From contig QUOL01000007.1 of the NCBI GenBank assembly GCA_009761415.1, forward strand, positions 62,001 to 126,000: a stretch of DNA of 64,000 nt. Reading direction: 5' to 3'. This DNA comes from Sarcomyxa edulis (Eukaryota; Basidiomycota; Agaricomycetes; Agaricales; Mycenaceae). Shown in pieces: positions 47,301-58,626 of this stretch. A program made the translations under genes and the position numbers. The stretch's first letter is position 1; each line of letters opens with the position of its first letter. The notes under the pieces are model-generated. The model saw only the letters and a program-made list of their open reading frames with translations, made no database searches and was not told the DNA's origin.

Positions 47301-49973
47301 GCAATATATCTTTCCCCAACTCTCCTATTCTTGTCGATTTTGGGCTGCCCATTTAAAGGCTGCGCGCTGCGATGCCGATATCATTCATATGGTTCACGAA
47401 ACACTCTACATCCGATTTCTATATTGGCTAGAAGTGCTGAGTTCAATCAGCGCCATCACTGGAGTGTCCGAGTCGCTTTTCTTAGTGGAAGCATGGGGCA
47501 GAAATGCTGTGAGCGATGACCTGAGCGAAGCCACAGTACGTGCACTTGCTCATGTTCTTTGGATACGACGATCGACTCACTGATTTTCATTTGACAGGAA
47601 AAACTTCGAAAAGAAATCTTAGACTTCATCGAAGATGCTCTCCAGTTCATCGGTGTTTTCGGAACTCCCATCTCTCAAAGTGCACCTCACATCTATCTTT
47701 CCGCTCTCCCCTCGGCACCGACGAGATCCATTGTCTTTCAAACCTTCCTCCCGCAGTTCAAGAACGTTTTCATCTATGAGACTGGCGAAAGACAGTATTG
47801 GCCTGCTTGTCAGAATACCTTCAGGGTGCCGGCTGACATACACTCACCTGGTGTCAATGTCATTGGTTTTCCGGATGCAAAACGTTTTATCTCTACGTTC
47901 TCCGATTCTGTTATCCGTAAAACCAAATGTTTCATCTGGGATGTAGAAACCTGCAGCATTCTCAATGAGCTAGAACACTCGTCTGATATCGAATCTGTGG
48001 CAGTATCGCAGGATTCCGAGTATCTGATCTCAGCTTCTTCGGACGCCATATGTGTTTGGAACTTGGGAAGCAGGGCGGTTGAGGTCAGAATTGAGCTGGC
48101 GCCAGATGAAGCGGCGGAGACGAGAGTTGTCACCATCTCGCCCGATGGCACCTGCCTTGCATTGGCCAAGTGTTACGGTCGTTCCGGGTCTAAAATATTT
48201 GTCTGGAACGCAAGGACTGGTCGTGTTATTGCCGGGCCCTTTATAACCAATGGGTTCATTGCATTCCTTGCATTCTCCAGCGATAACAGTAAACTGTATT
48301 CAGTAACGTGGCGGGTCCCTTTATGTGTCACTGTCTGGGATGTGGAGTCTGGGAGTAGCGAGGTGCATCAGCTTGAAGGCGATCCCAATCCGGACCGGAA
48401 ATATGACCCAGTGTTGGCCTTTTCTCCGGACCGACGGCGCCTTGCCTTTTACTCTTACAATCATGATCAAATTGACATTTATGATATCGAGGAGCACAAC
48501 TTCAGCTTCAGCTTCAACGTCAAAACTCGTTCAGGACCTTTCGGCGATTTTGATGACGATCGAGTTTGCTGCTTAGCATTCTCGCAGAATGGCCGGCGCA
48601 TTGTCTCGGGCGGGTTCGCCCGTTTTTGTGTCTGGGATGCATGTACTGGCGACATGATAGCTGGCCCCTTTGAGGGGGATGGATTGGTCAGCTCTTTGGC
48701 GTTCCTCGGCGAGCACAGAATCATATCGGCTGGTAAGGAAGGTACCATTCAAATTTGGAATACAGTGAACGTGGTACATCCTGAGCCATATGGTGAGGTT
48801 ATCAAGAATATATCCTCCCTTGACTTTTCCCCGAGTGGAGAGCACATTGTTTCAACCGCAGGTGAGAAGACTATTGGCTTGTGGAATGCAAAAACTGGTA
48901 GGGCTTGTCGGACGCATCTTGACATCGAGGAATCTAACATCGAGTTCAACATCACCTTTGCCGCATTTACTCCCGACGGCAACCATATCGTCACGGCGTC
49001 CCGGGGTGATCAAAATCCTAGGAGCATCATTCGAATATGGAACACAGCGGATAACAGCATGGGACCCGTTTCGATCATAATTGAGCAGAAGTACAGTTGG
49101 TACTCAGAGCCAAAGATCTCGCCCGATAGCAAGTCTGTCTCAGCAGTCTTATCGTCACAACTGAATTACGGGGATACTATTGGTCTCTGGGATACGACTA
49201 CAGGCAGTCCCCAACAGGCGTCGCCGAAATACCCATTCACGTCTGAATTGGAGGACAAATATATACAATTCTGGGATGGCAAACTGGTGGCTTATACTGG
49301 GAATGCAAATGATCTGTACATCTACGACACAGAGAAGGGTACCGTCACTACCAAGGAGTGCGTGGGCCCGGTGTCCCGTCCGGTGACTCTCTCGCAGAAT
49401 CATCGTTACGTTGCTGGATATGCCCGCCACAATAGCTCTCACAATATCATGATCTGGGATATGGAGACAGGAAATGACAGTGGACTGTTACAGATAGAGA
49501 ACTGGATTGATTGTCTCATATTCTCGCCAAACAGTAGGTTTCTCGTATCGGCATCGGACGACACACTTCTGGTTTGGGACGTAAAATGTAATTTGGCTGC
49601 CAAACCATTGGCACTGAGAGGCCATAGAGCCCTAGTCCGTTCCGTTGCATTCTCCAAAGACAGTCGATACATCGTCTCTAGTGGTGACGACAACATGATT
49701 CGCATCTGGGATGTCTCCGACCTGGGGAATGACAACGGGGAAAGGCCCATAGCAGAAGGTCTCCCAGAGTTTGGGGACGACGATGATCTGGTAGATGGTT
49801 GGGTGCGTGGACCAGAAGGAGAGCTCTTGTTTTGGGTTCCATCTTGGAATCGGGTTGGTTTAGCGCGTCCAAGGAACACGGTCGTCATCGGGAAAGGAGC
49901 TAACAAGCTCAATTTCACTCGGTTTGTGCATGGAGAAGACTGGTGGAAGTGCTATACCGGTGCGAGTGAGTGA
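44353..49973 (+). CDS. C2-NACHT-WD40 receptor (NLR/STAND protein)
   Basis: Ten exons: 44353-44393, 44445-44479, 44533-44689, 44742-44857, 44908-45293, 45343-45393, 45448-45655, 45711-45887, 45944-47535, 47598-49973; 1712 aa with every phase consistent. Residues 1 to about 150 form a C2-like beta domain (LYVEASVDG, WNWNESVDLF, LKLCLYRQ). A helical region follows (about 165-390). The NACHT domain has Walker A GLAGMGKST (about 445-453), Walker B VIIIDALDEAG and sensor RIIITSRPE. A winged-helix-like segment and QSAPHIYLSALP lead to about twelve WD40 units, read from closing motifs such as FIWDVETC, IGLWDTTTG and IRIWDVSD. Such proteins are signalling ATPases in fungal non-self recognition and programmed cell death; the ligand here is unknown. 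Eight short introns crowd the N-terminus, while the NACHT and WD40 parts are two long exons. Confidence 0.92.
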
Positions 49974-50462
49974 TTAATTGAAAGTACGTACTTGCCTTGC
50001 TTTTGATTTATTTCCGTATTCCGTACGTGTCGAAGAGCATACGCATCCGGTAGCCAGTCGTTGGCCAGTCGATATTTATTCCCTCAGAGGGATACCCAAA
50101 CAAAATAAATGTATAAAACTGACGAAATTTGAGGGCAATATATCTCTGTTAAGCGGTACCTATTCTCTGTCCCGGATTAGCCATACTGAGATGAAGAATT
50201 AGTGACTTTGAGACGCGTCGATCATGAGCATTGTGAGTCCACCACTTCTTGTCAAGTGGTCACGAACAGAATGCATCCAACGCGAGACTTCCCTGACTAT
50301 TTTTCATTTTATTAGAGTCCTTCGGTCCCACAGAACATAACTACAACCCGCTCAATACTTCTGACCGTTTCTACCATCCTTGTCTACGTGACATTGGGCG
50401 GAAACGTCAAATGACAGAGTGGACAGAGTTTTGAATGTGAGACTCACCGAGATACTACAATC
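49974..50462. other. Intergenic between NLR and secreted-protein gene
   Basis: Convergent 3' ends; no gene or repeat seen. Confidence 0.4.
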
Positions 50463-50857
50463 TCAAGCGCTCGCGCTATCGGTCGAGCTGGAACTTGCGC
50501 TGTCGGTGGCGCTAGAGCTCGCAGCATCAGTGGTGCTAACGCTTGCGCTTGCGGTATCGGTGGAGCTCGCGGCGACGGTGTCTGCGCTAGCAGTCCCGCT
50601 GGTGACTGCGCTGATAGTCTCCGCACTTTGAGTCCAGATGACCACAGTGGTCATGTCGACTAAGAATGGGGCTTCGTCGATAAGGCTATGGAAGACTCTC
50701 GAAGCTGTGAAAACATTGCCCTGCTATATATCGCTCGCGTGAGTACAAGGTAAACTCGAAGCTGCAAGACGAGGGAACGTACTGGGGCCGCTGAAGCACC
50801 GCTTACAGCAAGATAGAGACCAAGAGCGCAAGAAATGAGGGCGGATTTGAAAAACAT
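50463..50857 (-). CDS. Small secreted Ser/Thr/Ala-rich protein
   Basis: Minus-strand exons 50857-50783 and 50720-50463; 110 aa. A clear signal peptide, MFFKSALISCALGLYLAV then SGASA, is cleaved before APGNVF. The mature part starts with about 40 ordinary residues (VFHSLIDEAPFLVDM, VVIWTQSAET) and ends in a repetitive tail of SASS, STDTAS and SSTDSASA words that could carry O-glycans. No Cys framework and no GPI-type hydrophobic end. A TATAAAG box lies 70 bp upstream on the minus strand (50933-50927), which supports expression. It resembles small secreted or wall proteins in general; I do not recognise a family. The intron acceptor TAGCAG at 50721 is the one that keeps phase. Confidence 0.7.
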
Positions 50858-50926
50858 AGTGAAATGAAATATATGAACTTGATTCTGAAAGAGGCGATAA
50901 ATGGCGTTTATGTCTCAGCTTCTCGC

Positions 50927-50933
50927 CTTTATA
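50927..50933 (-). promoter_or_regulatory. TATA box of the secreted-protein gene
   Basis: TATAAAG on the minus strand, 70 bp before the ATG. Confidence 0.5.
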
Positions 50934-52945
50934 GCTGAGGTCAGGTCGACAGTGTAGGTAATATGTATACGAGCTCGTGACTTGAGAGCTGGATAGAGAT
51001 ACTGCGATTTGGAAAGCGAAATGCCGTGGTATTGAACTCCCTGAGGCACACTCTTCGTGTGCGATGAAGCGCGTAATTTGCCTGCGCATAAGAAGACAGG
51101 TTTAACTGATTGGTGTGCGAGACATCGGGAAAGGTCAGTCGTTGCATCGGTACCGAGTGAGATATTTTTGCGGTGCCCAAGAGCATAGCCTTATGTCTGA
51201 GAAAATCCGGCGGCAAGGGAAAATCGTCCGAATATAGTTTTTTCTGGAGCAGTCCCAAAGTAGATCACATATGCGTTCGCTCGCCACAGATCGTAGGTCA
51301 GGCCAATTGGAGTACATGGAGGGGTAGATTGGAAGTACAAGATACTGATGACTGTTTGGCTTCGTCCTCGCAGCCAAGCAGGTCATCGGTATCAATTGTC
51401 TTGGGCCTCATTGGCAGATCATCCGGATTGGTTGTTGAACGAGCATAGTTTTATAAGATCCCTTGGACAGGCAGGAAGCGAGGGATCATCAGTGACACGA
51501 GGACGAACATGCGCCCACTTGATCAAAAGCCGCTCCAGAACGCAGCAATGGTACTCACAGTAGGTATATTGGTCGGAGTCGGTGACGCTGAAAGAGCTGC
51601 GGTCAACATAATGCGATATAACGGACCGCAGAGGAGTAGCGTTTCGACCTGGTTTCGACTGAACAAGAAAGGATAAGGAAAGTACGAGACGCTGCGCAGA
51701 TGGTGCTAGCCGGCGGCGATCGGTGCGATGACCGGAAAGGAAGATGTACGGGATCCTAATCAGATTAGTAGTAATCAAAATGGATAATGTGGTTGTCCGA
51801 AGACAAGACAGGGCACCTTGAGACCTTCGGGATTACAAGAGATAACAGATGACTCTGAGGACCAGACATATATCAGAAGTCTCGTATACTTGCGACTTGA
51901 TTTCTTGGATCTACAGTCAGGATGATTCGATGAGAGCGTCTGTACAGGACTCAGTGCTTGCAGATTGCTTGAGGATCGCAGTGCTGAGTGCTCAACCTGA
52001 CAACCGAGCGACATGGGTAACTCGGACTCGGAGGAGAGGGAAGTTCGCCAGGTTGTCGCCTCTAGTGACGAGCTCCAAGTTGTCTCGCGGCGAATTCCGT
52101 GAATTCTCAACGATATGCTGAATCCGTCCTGCGAGAACGTGTATGTGGCAGCGCGTCAAATACTGATTACCACTTTAGTGCCAGTGAAACCGGGTGAGTT
52201 GTTGAGGAAAACGAGCGTCTCGGAATTCTGGAAACATCATATGTGACTGAGCTGTCACATCACGTCGTTGGTCGTGTTTACCGTCAGCTTCCGACTTTTT
52301 CATGTTGATCTGAGCTGTCGTCTCGCCGCAGTGATCGACCGTCACTCGGACGCGTCTTGTTCTTCATACATACTTACTGTCTGATTGTCTACCCTGAGCT
52401 ATCGTGTATATTGTACTCAGTGGGTCGATGGTCTTTGCGGATTCCCAATCTATATGTCTGATGTCGTAACTCTAATTGATTTCAGAGCTTCGAATTTCGC
52501 AGCAGTGCGATGTTGGATACCGCAGTCACACCACCAACCGAGCTGCCTCAGGCGATATACTCGAAGCACAATTCGCTCACTACTGTTCCATACGCATCAC
52601 TAGAATGATTCTCCGATCGTAGCTAAACTACTCGTTCCCGTGGACTACTTTCTGTGCTGCGGCCAATTCTGATCACAGTCGATGCTTCATGCGGTTATCG
52701 CGTAGACACGAACTGTGTTCATGGACGTGCTCTAGTTTTGCCTATCACTAAGTCAGCCATCTCCTTGCCATTCTCGGCTCGTCTCTCGCTTTTATCTCTC
52801 GTGCACATGATTCGCGTTTTAGACTCACAACTGTTGAATTCTCTCTGTAGAAGACATCGCTCAAACAAATATCCGGATCTCTATTCTCACGCTGTTTCGC
52901 ATCTTTTCTGAGCTCGCGTACGTATAGTGCTGCCCATTCAACGAG

Positions 52946-52962
52946 TATAAAGTCTTGCGCAC
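52946..52962 (+). promoter_or_regulatory. Laccase TATA box and adjacent TGCGCAC word
   Basis: TATAAAG at 52946-52952 is 93 bp before the ATG. TGCGCAC at 52956-52962 fits the TGCRCNC pattern described for metal-response elements in basidiomycete laccase promoters, but it lies downstream of the TATA box, so its role is doubtful. Confidence 0.45.
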
Positions 52963-53044
52963 AAATGGCTCAGATGTTCTCCACACAACAACTGTTTTAA
53001 TTCTGCATCTTACTCTTTCTACTCTTCAGATATCGTGCAATTCT

Positions 53045-55788
53045 ATGTCGCGTCTTCAACCTCTTTCTACTTTCCTTACTGTCGCGCTGTCTGTGACATC
53101 GACTCTAGCGGCTATTGGACCGGTCGCTGACCTTGTCATTTCGAACGTTGATGTTTCCCCAGACGGCTTCACTCGATCGTGAGTACCTCTACCTCATACG
53201 AACTCAGATATATACTCATGAATTGCCTCAGAGCTGTGGTCGCTGGAGGTACCACCACCGGACCTCTTATTTCGGGAAACACGGTACGTCGATATCATCT
53301 CATAGTTTCAAATTGAGCTCATCGTGCGTTTCTTTTGGTAGGGTGACAATTTCCAAATAAATGTAATCAACAACTTAGACGATGACACCATGTAAGCACA
53401 ATGAAGATTTTCGGCGGAGGAATAACTCACATTTTTGTTTGTGATAGGCTTCAAAGCACGTCGGTCGTAAGCTCCTTCATTGTGTCCTTGATTCGCCGTC
53501 GCACTACCTGACGATACTCCATACAGCATTGGCACGGACTCTTCCAGTCCGGTACGAACTGGGCTGACGGGCCAAGTTTCGTAAGTAATTTGCCCTCTTT
53601 CTGATTTCTCAAGGCGCTTACAGAGACATTTCTCGTTACTAGGTCAATCAATGGTGATCCTCGACCAGTCTGACTGCATTGCTTCCTCGCACTGATTACA
53701 ATCATTCTAAGCCCCATCGCCAAGAATAACACGTTCTTGTACAATTTCAATACGACCGGTCAAGCTGGTACTTTCTGGTATCATTCTCATTTATCGACCC
53801 AATACTGTGACGGTCTTCGAGGTATGTCCTGAGCACTCTTGCCGTCTTACTTGGCTCTGACCGCCTACACTAGGCCCTTTGGTTATCTACGATCCATCTG
53901 ATCCCTACCTTTCTGAATATGATGTTGACGATGAAACTACCATAATCACCTTGGCTGACTGGGTAAGGAATACCCCTCACTAGAAACGATCAATGCACTA
54001 ACGCTCGTTATAGTACCACACCCCTGCAAAATCCAACACCGCGTTCCCGTAAGTAGATACTTCTCACATCTATGCCATTTTTCTGATTTTTCCTCCGTAG
54101 AACTTCTGATGCTACGCTTATCAATGGCATCGGGAGATACAGCGGCGGACCTACCACCAATCTTTCTGTCATTTCCGTCGAATCCGGAAAACGGTCAGTG
54201 TACCGCTATGTTCTCTAGTCGGCTTGCTGACGTCTTATCTACTAGTTATCGTTTCCGCCTCCTATCTATGTCCTGCGATCCCAACTTCACTTTCTCTATT
54301 GATGGACACACTTCACTGACCGTCATCGAGGCCGATGGAATCAGCACCGAGCCTGTCGTCGTTGATTCGATCCAGATCTACGCCGGTGCGTTTTTCGTGT
54401 CCTACCGCCTCTATCTATCCTGACACTTCGACCCTTCTAGGTCAACGTTACTCCTTCATCGTAACTATTATTTGCATTGACACAATCCACGAACTCAAAT
54501 TGACATGTCCCTATCATCCAACAGTTGACCGCTGACCAGGATGTCGATAACTACTGTATGTCACCTCTACTTGATTGACCAACGCAGAATCCTGACCCTT
54601 GTTCAGGGGTCCGCGCATTGCCCAACAACGGTGTTACGTCGTTCGATGGTGGTCTCAACTCTGCCATTCTTCGTTACGTCGGCGCCGACGACACTGACCC
54701 TACCACCACCGCCGACACCAGTACTGCTGCTCTGGTTGAGACTGACCTTCATGTGAGTCTTGTGCTTCGGATGCTATAACCGAAATCTGATTCCGTATGC
54801 TTGATCCAATAGCCCTTGACTGATGTCGCTGCAGTGAGTAATTACAAGGGATCAAAATTACCCTATACTTATGTATCTTTAGCCTGGAACTGCCGGAGTT
54901 GGCAATGCCGATGTCACCCTCAACTTGGCTGTAGCCTTCGTATGTTTCTTATACCTCATCTTTTGCGCAATCGAGATCTGATTTGATCTGCCCCTTGTTC
55001 AGGACTCTTCGCTGCAATTCACCGTAAATGGCGTGACATTTGTCGCACCCACTGTTCCCGTCTTGTTGCAACTCCTCAGTGGAGCACAGACTGCATCCTC
55101 GTTGTTGCCCAGTGGCTCTGTCTTCACTCTCCCCGCTAACAGTACCGTTGAACTCTCGATTCCTGGAGGAGTCGCTGCAGGAGGAGTAAGTGTGCATGGC
55201 TGAAATCGTTGCTGCTTGTGACTGACGACTACTCATTTTTCAAGCACCCTATTCATCTTCACGGAGTGCGTTAATTCTTATCAAAGAGGTGCCGGCTTAA
55301 CTGATTCGCTCCCTCTTTTTAGCATTCCTTCAGCGTTGTGCGCAGTGCCGGTAATGACACCTACAACTATGACAACCCTGTCCGTCGCGATACCGTAAGT
55401 TTATACCTGCCTCTGTTTCTCAAGCATCGTATAACATCGAATTTTGCAGGTCAACATGGGAACTGACACCACTGATAATGTGACCATCCGATTTGAGACC
55501 AACAACCCAGGCCCCTGGTTCCTCCATTGGTATGCCTCGCTCTGACTTGTCTGCCTGTAGTGGTGCTTACTGACTTCGTTGTCCCAGTCACATCGACTGG
55601 CATTTGGAAGCTGGTTTCGCCGTCGTCTTTGCCGAAGATACAGATGACTGGGCCTCCGCTAACCCCGTTCCTGGTGCGTACTTTGTAATGCATCCATACT
55701 CTCTGTTCCAGATACTGATGACGAATTTTCAGACGCCTGGAGTGAATTGTGCCCCATCTACGATGCTTTGTCGACCGATGATCTTTGA
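53045..55788 (+). CDS. Laccase (multicopper oxidase), 22 exons
   Basis: Exons: 53045-53178, 53232-53283, 53342-53391, 53448-53466, 53527-53580, 53643-53653, 53712-53821, 53874-53962, 54014-54048, 54101-54193, 54246-54385, 54441-54460, 54525-54555, 54607-54752, 54813-54833, 54883-54939, 55003-55185, 55245-55265, 55323-55394, 55450-55529, 55588-55673, 55733-55788; 519 aa, the usual length. Signal peptide residues 1 to about 22. All four copper signatures are intact: L1 [15 protein letters not shown] (His86, His88), L2 [16 protein letters not shown] (His131, His133), L3 HPIHLHGHSF (416-425), L4 [12 protein letters not shown] (472-483). Phe483 at the T1 axial position is the feature associated with high redox potential. 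A secreted phenol oxidase, probably for lignin, pigment or detoxification. 21 introns is high even for this family, and exon 6 is only 11 nt. Confidence 0.96.
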
Positions 55789-56133
55789 GACTGACACTGG
55801 GCGGTTAACTTGGACTTTAATATCAAACTCGCATCCTATATCCACGCATCCTCGCATTTCTTCATATAATTACCTACGGTTCCATATGCACACAAAGATA
55901 AATGATTTGCATATCCTGGGACCTGGACAAATAACTCCAGGATCAAAATGACATCTTCGTGTGCACAAGTTGTTTGTTATGGACGGAGTACCAGCCATTA
56001 ACACGGAATTATTGATGGGGAACGAAAATGCCAACATGACCACCTGCGATGAGTGTATAACCTACATTGGCGCCCACAAGGGTCCACAACTAGCCGAAGG
56101 GCACGTGCCCTTCTGGCTCAAAGTTTGACTTTC
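55789..56133. other. Intergenic between laccase and AP endonuclease genes
   Basis: Short head-to-tail spacer. It holds an 18-bp palindrome at 56096-56113. Confidence 0.5.
56096..56113. promoter_or_regulatory. 18-bp perfect palindrome with CACGTG core
   Basis: GAAGGGCAC-GTGCCCTTC, 20 bp before the AP endonuclease ATG. It could be an E-box bound by a bHLH dimer or an RNA hairpin in the 5' leader. Confidence 0.5.
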
Positions 56134-57948
56134 ATGCTGCGTCGTTCAGCAACACTGATCGCCATCCCAATTTATTCTCGAAGAATATCAATTATGGGCC
56201 CACGGACACGAGATTCCATTTCATCAGTTCAGGATACACGACCTACAAAGAGGATCAAGTTGGACTTTGTCGATCAAAGTAAGCCAATTGTCTTGGAAGC
56301 TTGAACTCCCATGCAACTCTCTCGTTGATCATCGAACCAGAGGTTGATTCCTCCTCAAATCCCCCAAAGGTCAACCTGAAAGGGAAGGAAAAAGATAATG
56401 CAGACATTGATGAGTATCCAGAGAGAGTCACAAGTCTTTGGAAAGTCGGGGCACACGTATCTGCGGCCGGGGGTGTAGAGAATTCCATCACCAACGCTGC
56501 CTCCATTGGGTATGAGCTCGTCTTTATCAGCTGCCATCTCGTCATATCTTTGCTCAGACTTTCCATAGCGCAAACGCGTTTGCTTTGTTCCTGAAATCAC
56601 AACGAAAATGGACCTCGCCACCTCTCAAAGATGCGTCGGTGACACTCTTTAAGGCCCGTATGCAGAGGTTAGGATATGAAGCACGCCATATCCTACCTCA
56701 TGGGAGCTATTTAATAAATCTTGGGAATCCTGACGAGTGAGTCAACTTCTCCCTCCAGATTCTTCGGTGTCAATGACCTCCGAGACAGCACCAAACGTGA
56801 GAAATCGTTCGAATGCTTTTTAGATGACTTGCAACGCTGCGAACAACTAGGACTTCTACTATACAACTTCCAGTGAGTACATCGGAGCTTTCAAGTTCAT
56901 AGCAAAACTCAGTAGTGTTTGATGAAGTCCTGGATCAACCGTTGGCGATACAACAACAGCAGCCTCGATTTCATTGATAGCTGGATGTATAAATCGTGCT
57001 CACGAGGTCACCAGCTCTGTAATAACGGTATTAGAGAATATGGTATGCACGACCTCCGTACCATTTTCCGATATATACTCAAAGTACACTAAAGGCTGGA
57101 GCTGGGAACATCATTGGCTCAGAATTCACCCATCTTTCCGCCATAATCGCGGAGGTGCACGATAAAACCAGAGTCGGAGTATGTTTGGACACTTGTAAGC
57201 CTTTCGTCCTATCTGCCAAAACTGTATTAATACTTTCTTAGGTCATATGTTCGCTGCAGTACGTCCACCTGTCTCCAATATCCCACGTTTGACTGACATC
57301 CCGCATCCTCCAGGGAAATGACATCAGAACGAAGGAGGGCTGGGAGTGAGTCAAGCGTGCAACCTAGATGTTACAACCGCTAATTATTCATCAGGGCTAC
57401 ATGTATGACCGTCTCACATTCCATTTATTATGCCTAATCCTATCCACAGTAGCAAGTTTCGATCAAACAGTCGGTTTGACATACTTGCGCGGCATGCATC
57501 TTAACGATTCCAAGACAGAACTGAGTTCGCATCGTGATCGACATGAAAACCTCGGCATGTGCGTTGTTTCAGTCATCGTATCCTGGCGGATGCTGACCCA
57601 ACGTTTTCATATAGTGGACACATTGGTCTTCCTGCCTTCAAGCATATTCTTTCGGATCCCCGAGTTCAAAATATTCCACTCATCCTTGAGACGCCCAGTT
57701 TCGAGAAGCCAGAGGTATGGGCCCGGGAGATACAGGTACTCAATCGTCTCTCGGATGTCTCCGAGAATTATGAGGACACGTATGAGTTTTTGGGAAACGA
57801 GGTTAAACATGTCGTGACGAAAGCTGGAGGGAGTGGAAAACTAGAAACTCCTGCCAAGAAGAAGAAGACGAAGACGAAAGGTGGCATGACGAAAGGCAAG
57901 AGGTCTAAGACGCTAGTTGCAGAAGACGAAGACGAACACGTCCATTAA
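56134..57948 (+). CDS. apn1: AP endonuclease, Apn1/endonuclease IV family
   Basis: Exons 56134-56278, 56341-56509, 56569-56736, 56789-56872, 56928-57042, 57095-57194, 57242-57258, 57314-57345, 57395-57402 (8-nt microexon), 57450-57558, 57615-57948; 426 aa in phase throughout. TIM-barrel metallo-nuclease that cleaves DNA 5' to abasic sites in base-excision repair. Family signatures: [13 protein letters not shown] (189-192), LENMAGAGN (about 224-232), GVCLDTCH (255-262), MHLNDSK (295-301) and RDRHENLG followed by GHIGLPAF. The Zn-binding His, Glu and Asp residues are all present. The N-terminus, [17 protein letters not shown], looks like a mitochondrial presequence, and a Met at about residue 22 precedes KRIK and so could give a nuclear form. 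The C-terminus is Lys-rich ([10 protein letters not shown]), a likely nuclear signal. Confidence 0.93.
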
Positions 57949-58626
57949 TGTTCTGTCTCTGCAATATACCGGAGATGTATTGATCGTGGATCACGATATA
58001 CTCAGACAGTCTCCACAGCCTCTGAGTCTGCGTTGGAACTGAACTCTCGCTGGCCTCGCTGCGGAAAGCTGCAGACCGGTCTATCAGACATGATCATGAA
58101 GCCTTCCCGAGCACGTCATTGACCGCGACCTGAGGTCTTGTTCTCGGTCTCAGATGGCCTCAGATGCCTTTCCGTCGTCAAGTATAATGCCCTCGTTCTT
58201 TTTTATTTTATAGAAAAGGATCCACCCTCTCTGAGGCACTGCCTAGACGAGCAGGTGAGTGGTCTGATCAGCTCATTGTACGACCTTCAGCTGAACTTGG
58301 CCACAGATAGCGGAACCAATGAGTCTGACGCATCGTGCCCTTCGCATCACAGAGGTCTTGTCAAGTAAAATTTTCCAAATATATGATACCGGTACGCGGT
58401 GATGTTTACACGAAGGAGAACTGAAAGAATTTTTTTGATAGACTCTGATATCCCCTAAGGCAATCCACAGTTGCTGTAACTGTGGGCGATTGAGAAAATG
58501 TTGCTACGAACCAGTGAAGCGAAAAACATCATAGGGCAGACGCGTAAATAAAGGGCAGACGCGTTCACCGTCGCTGGGGCATTCGATCGAAGACTACATG
58601 AGAAGGACGTATCTATTGCATAGTGC
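57949..58626. other. Intergenic between convergent genes, no gene seen
   Basis: 3' ends of the AP endonuclease (plus) and hydrolase (minus) face each other. No repeat or RNA gene seen. Confidence 0.4.

Larger units (their letters stand above)
50858..53044. other. Intergenic/upstream region of laccase, no gene seen
   Basis: Many short frames but none with splice-compatible partners or motifs. The last 150 bp is the laccase promoter. Confidence 0.4.

Noticed and set aside
49678..49918. Minus-strand frames opposite the last WD40 units
   Set aside because: Shadows of the receptor exon; no splice-consistent structure.
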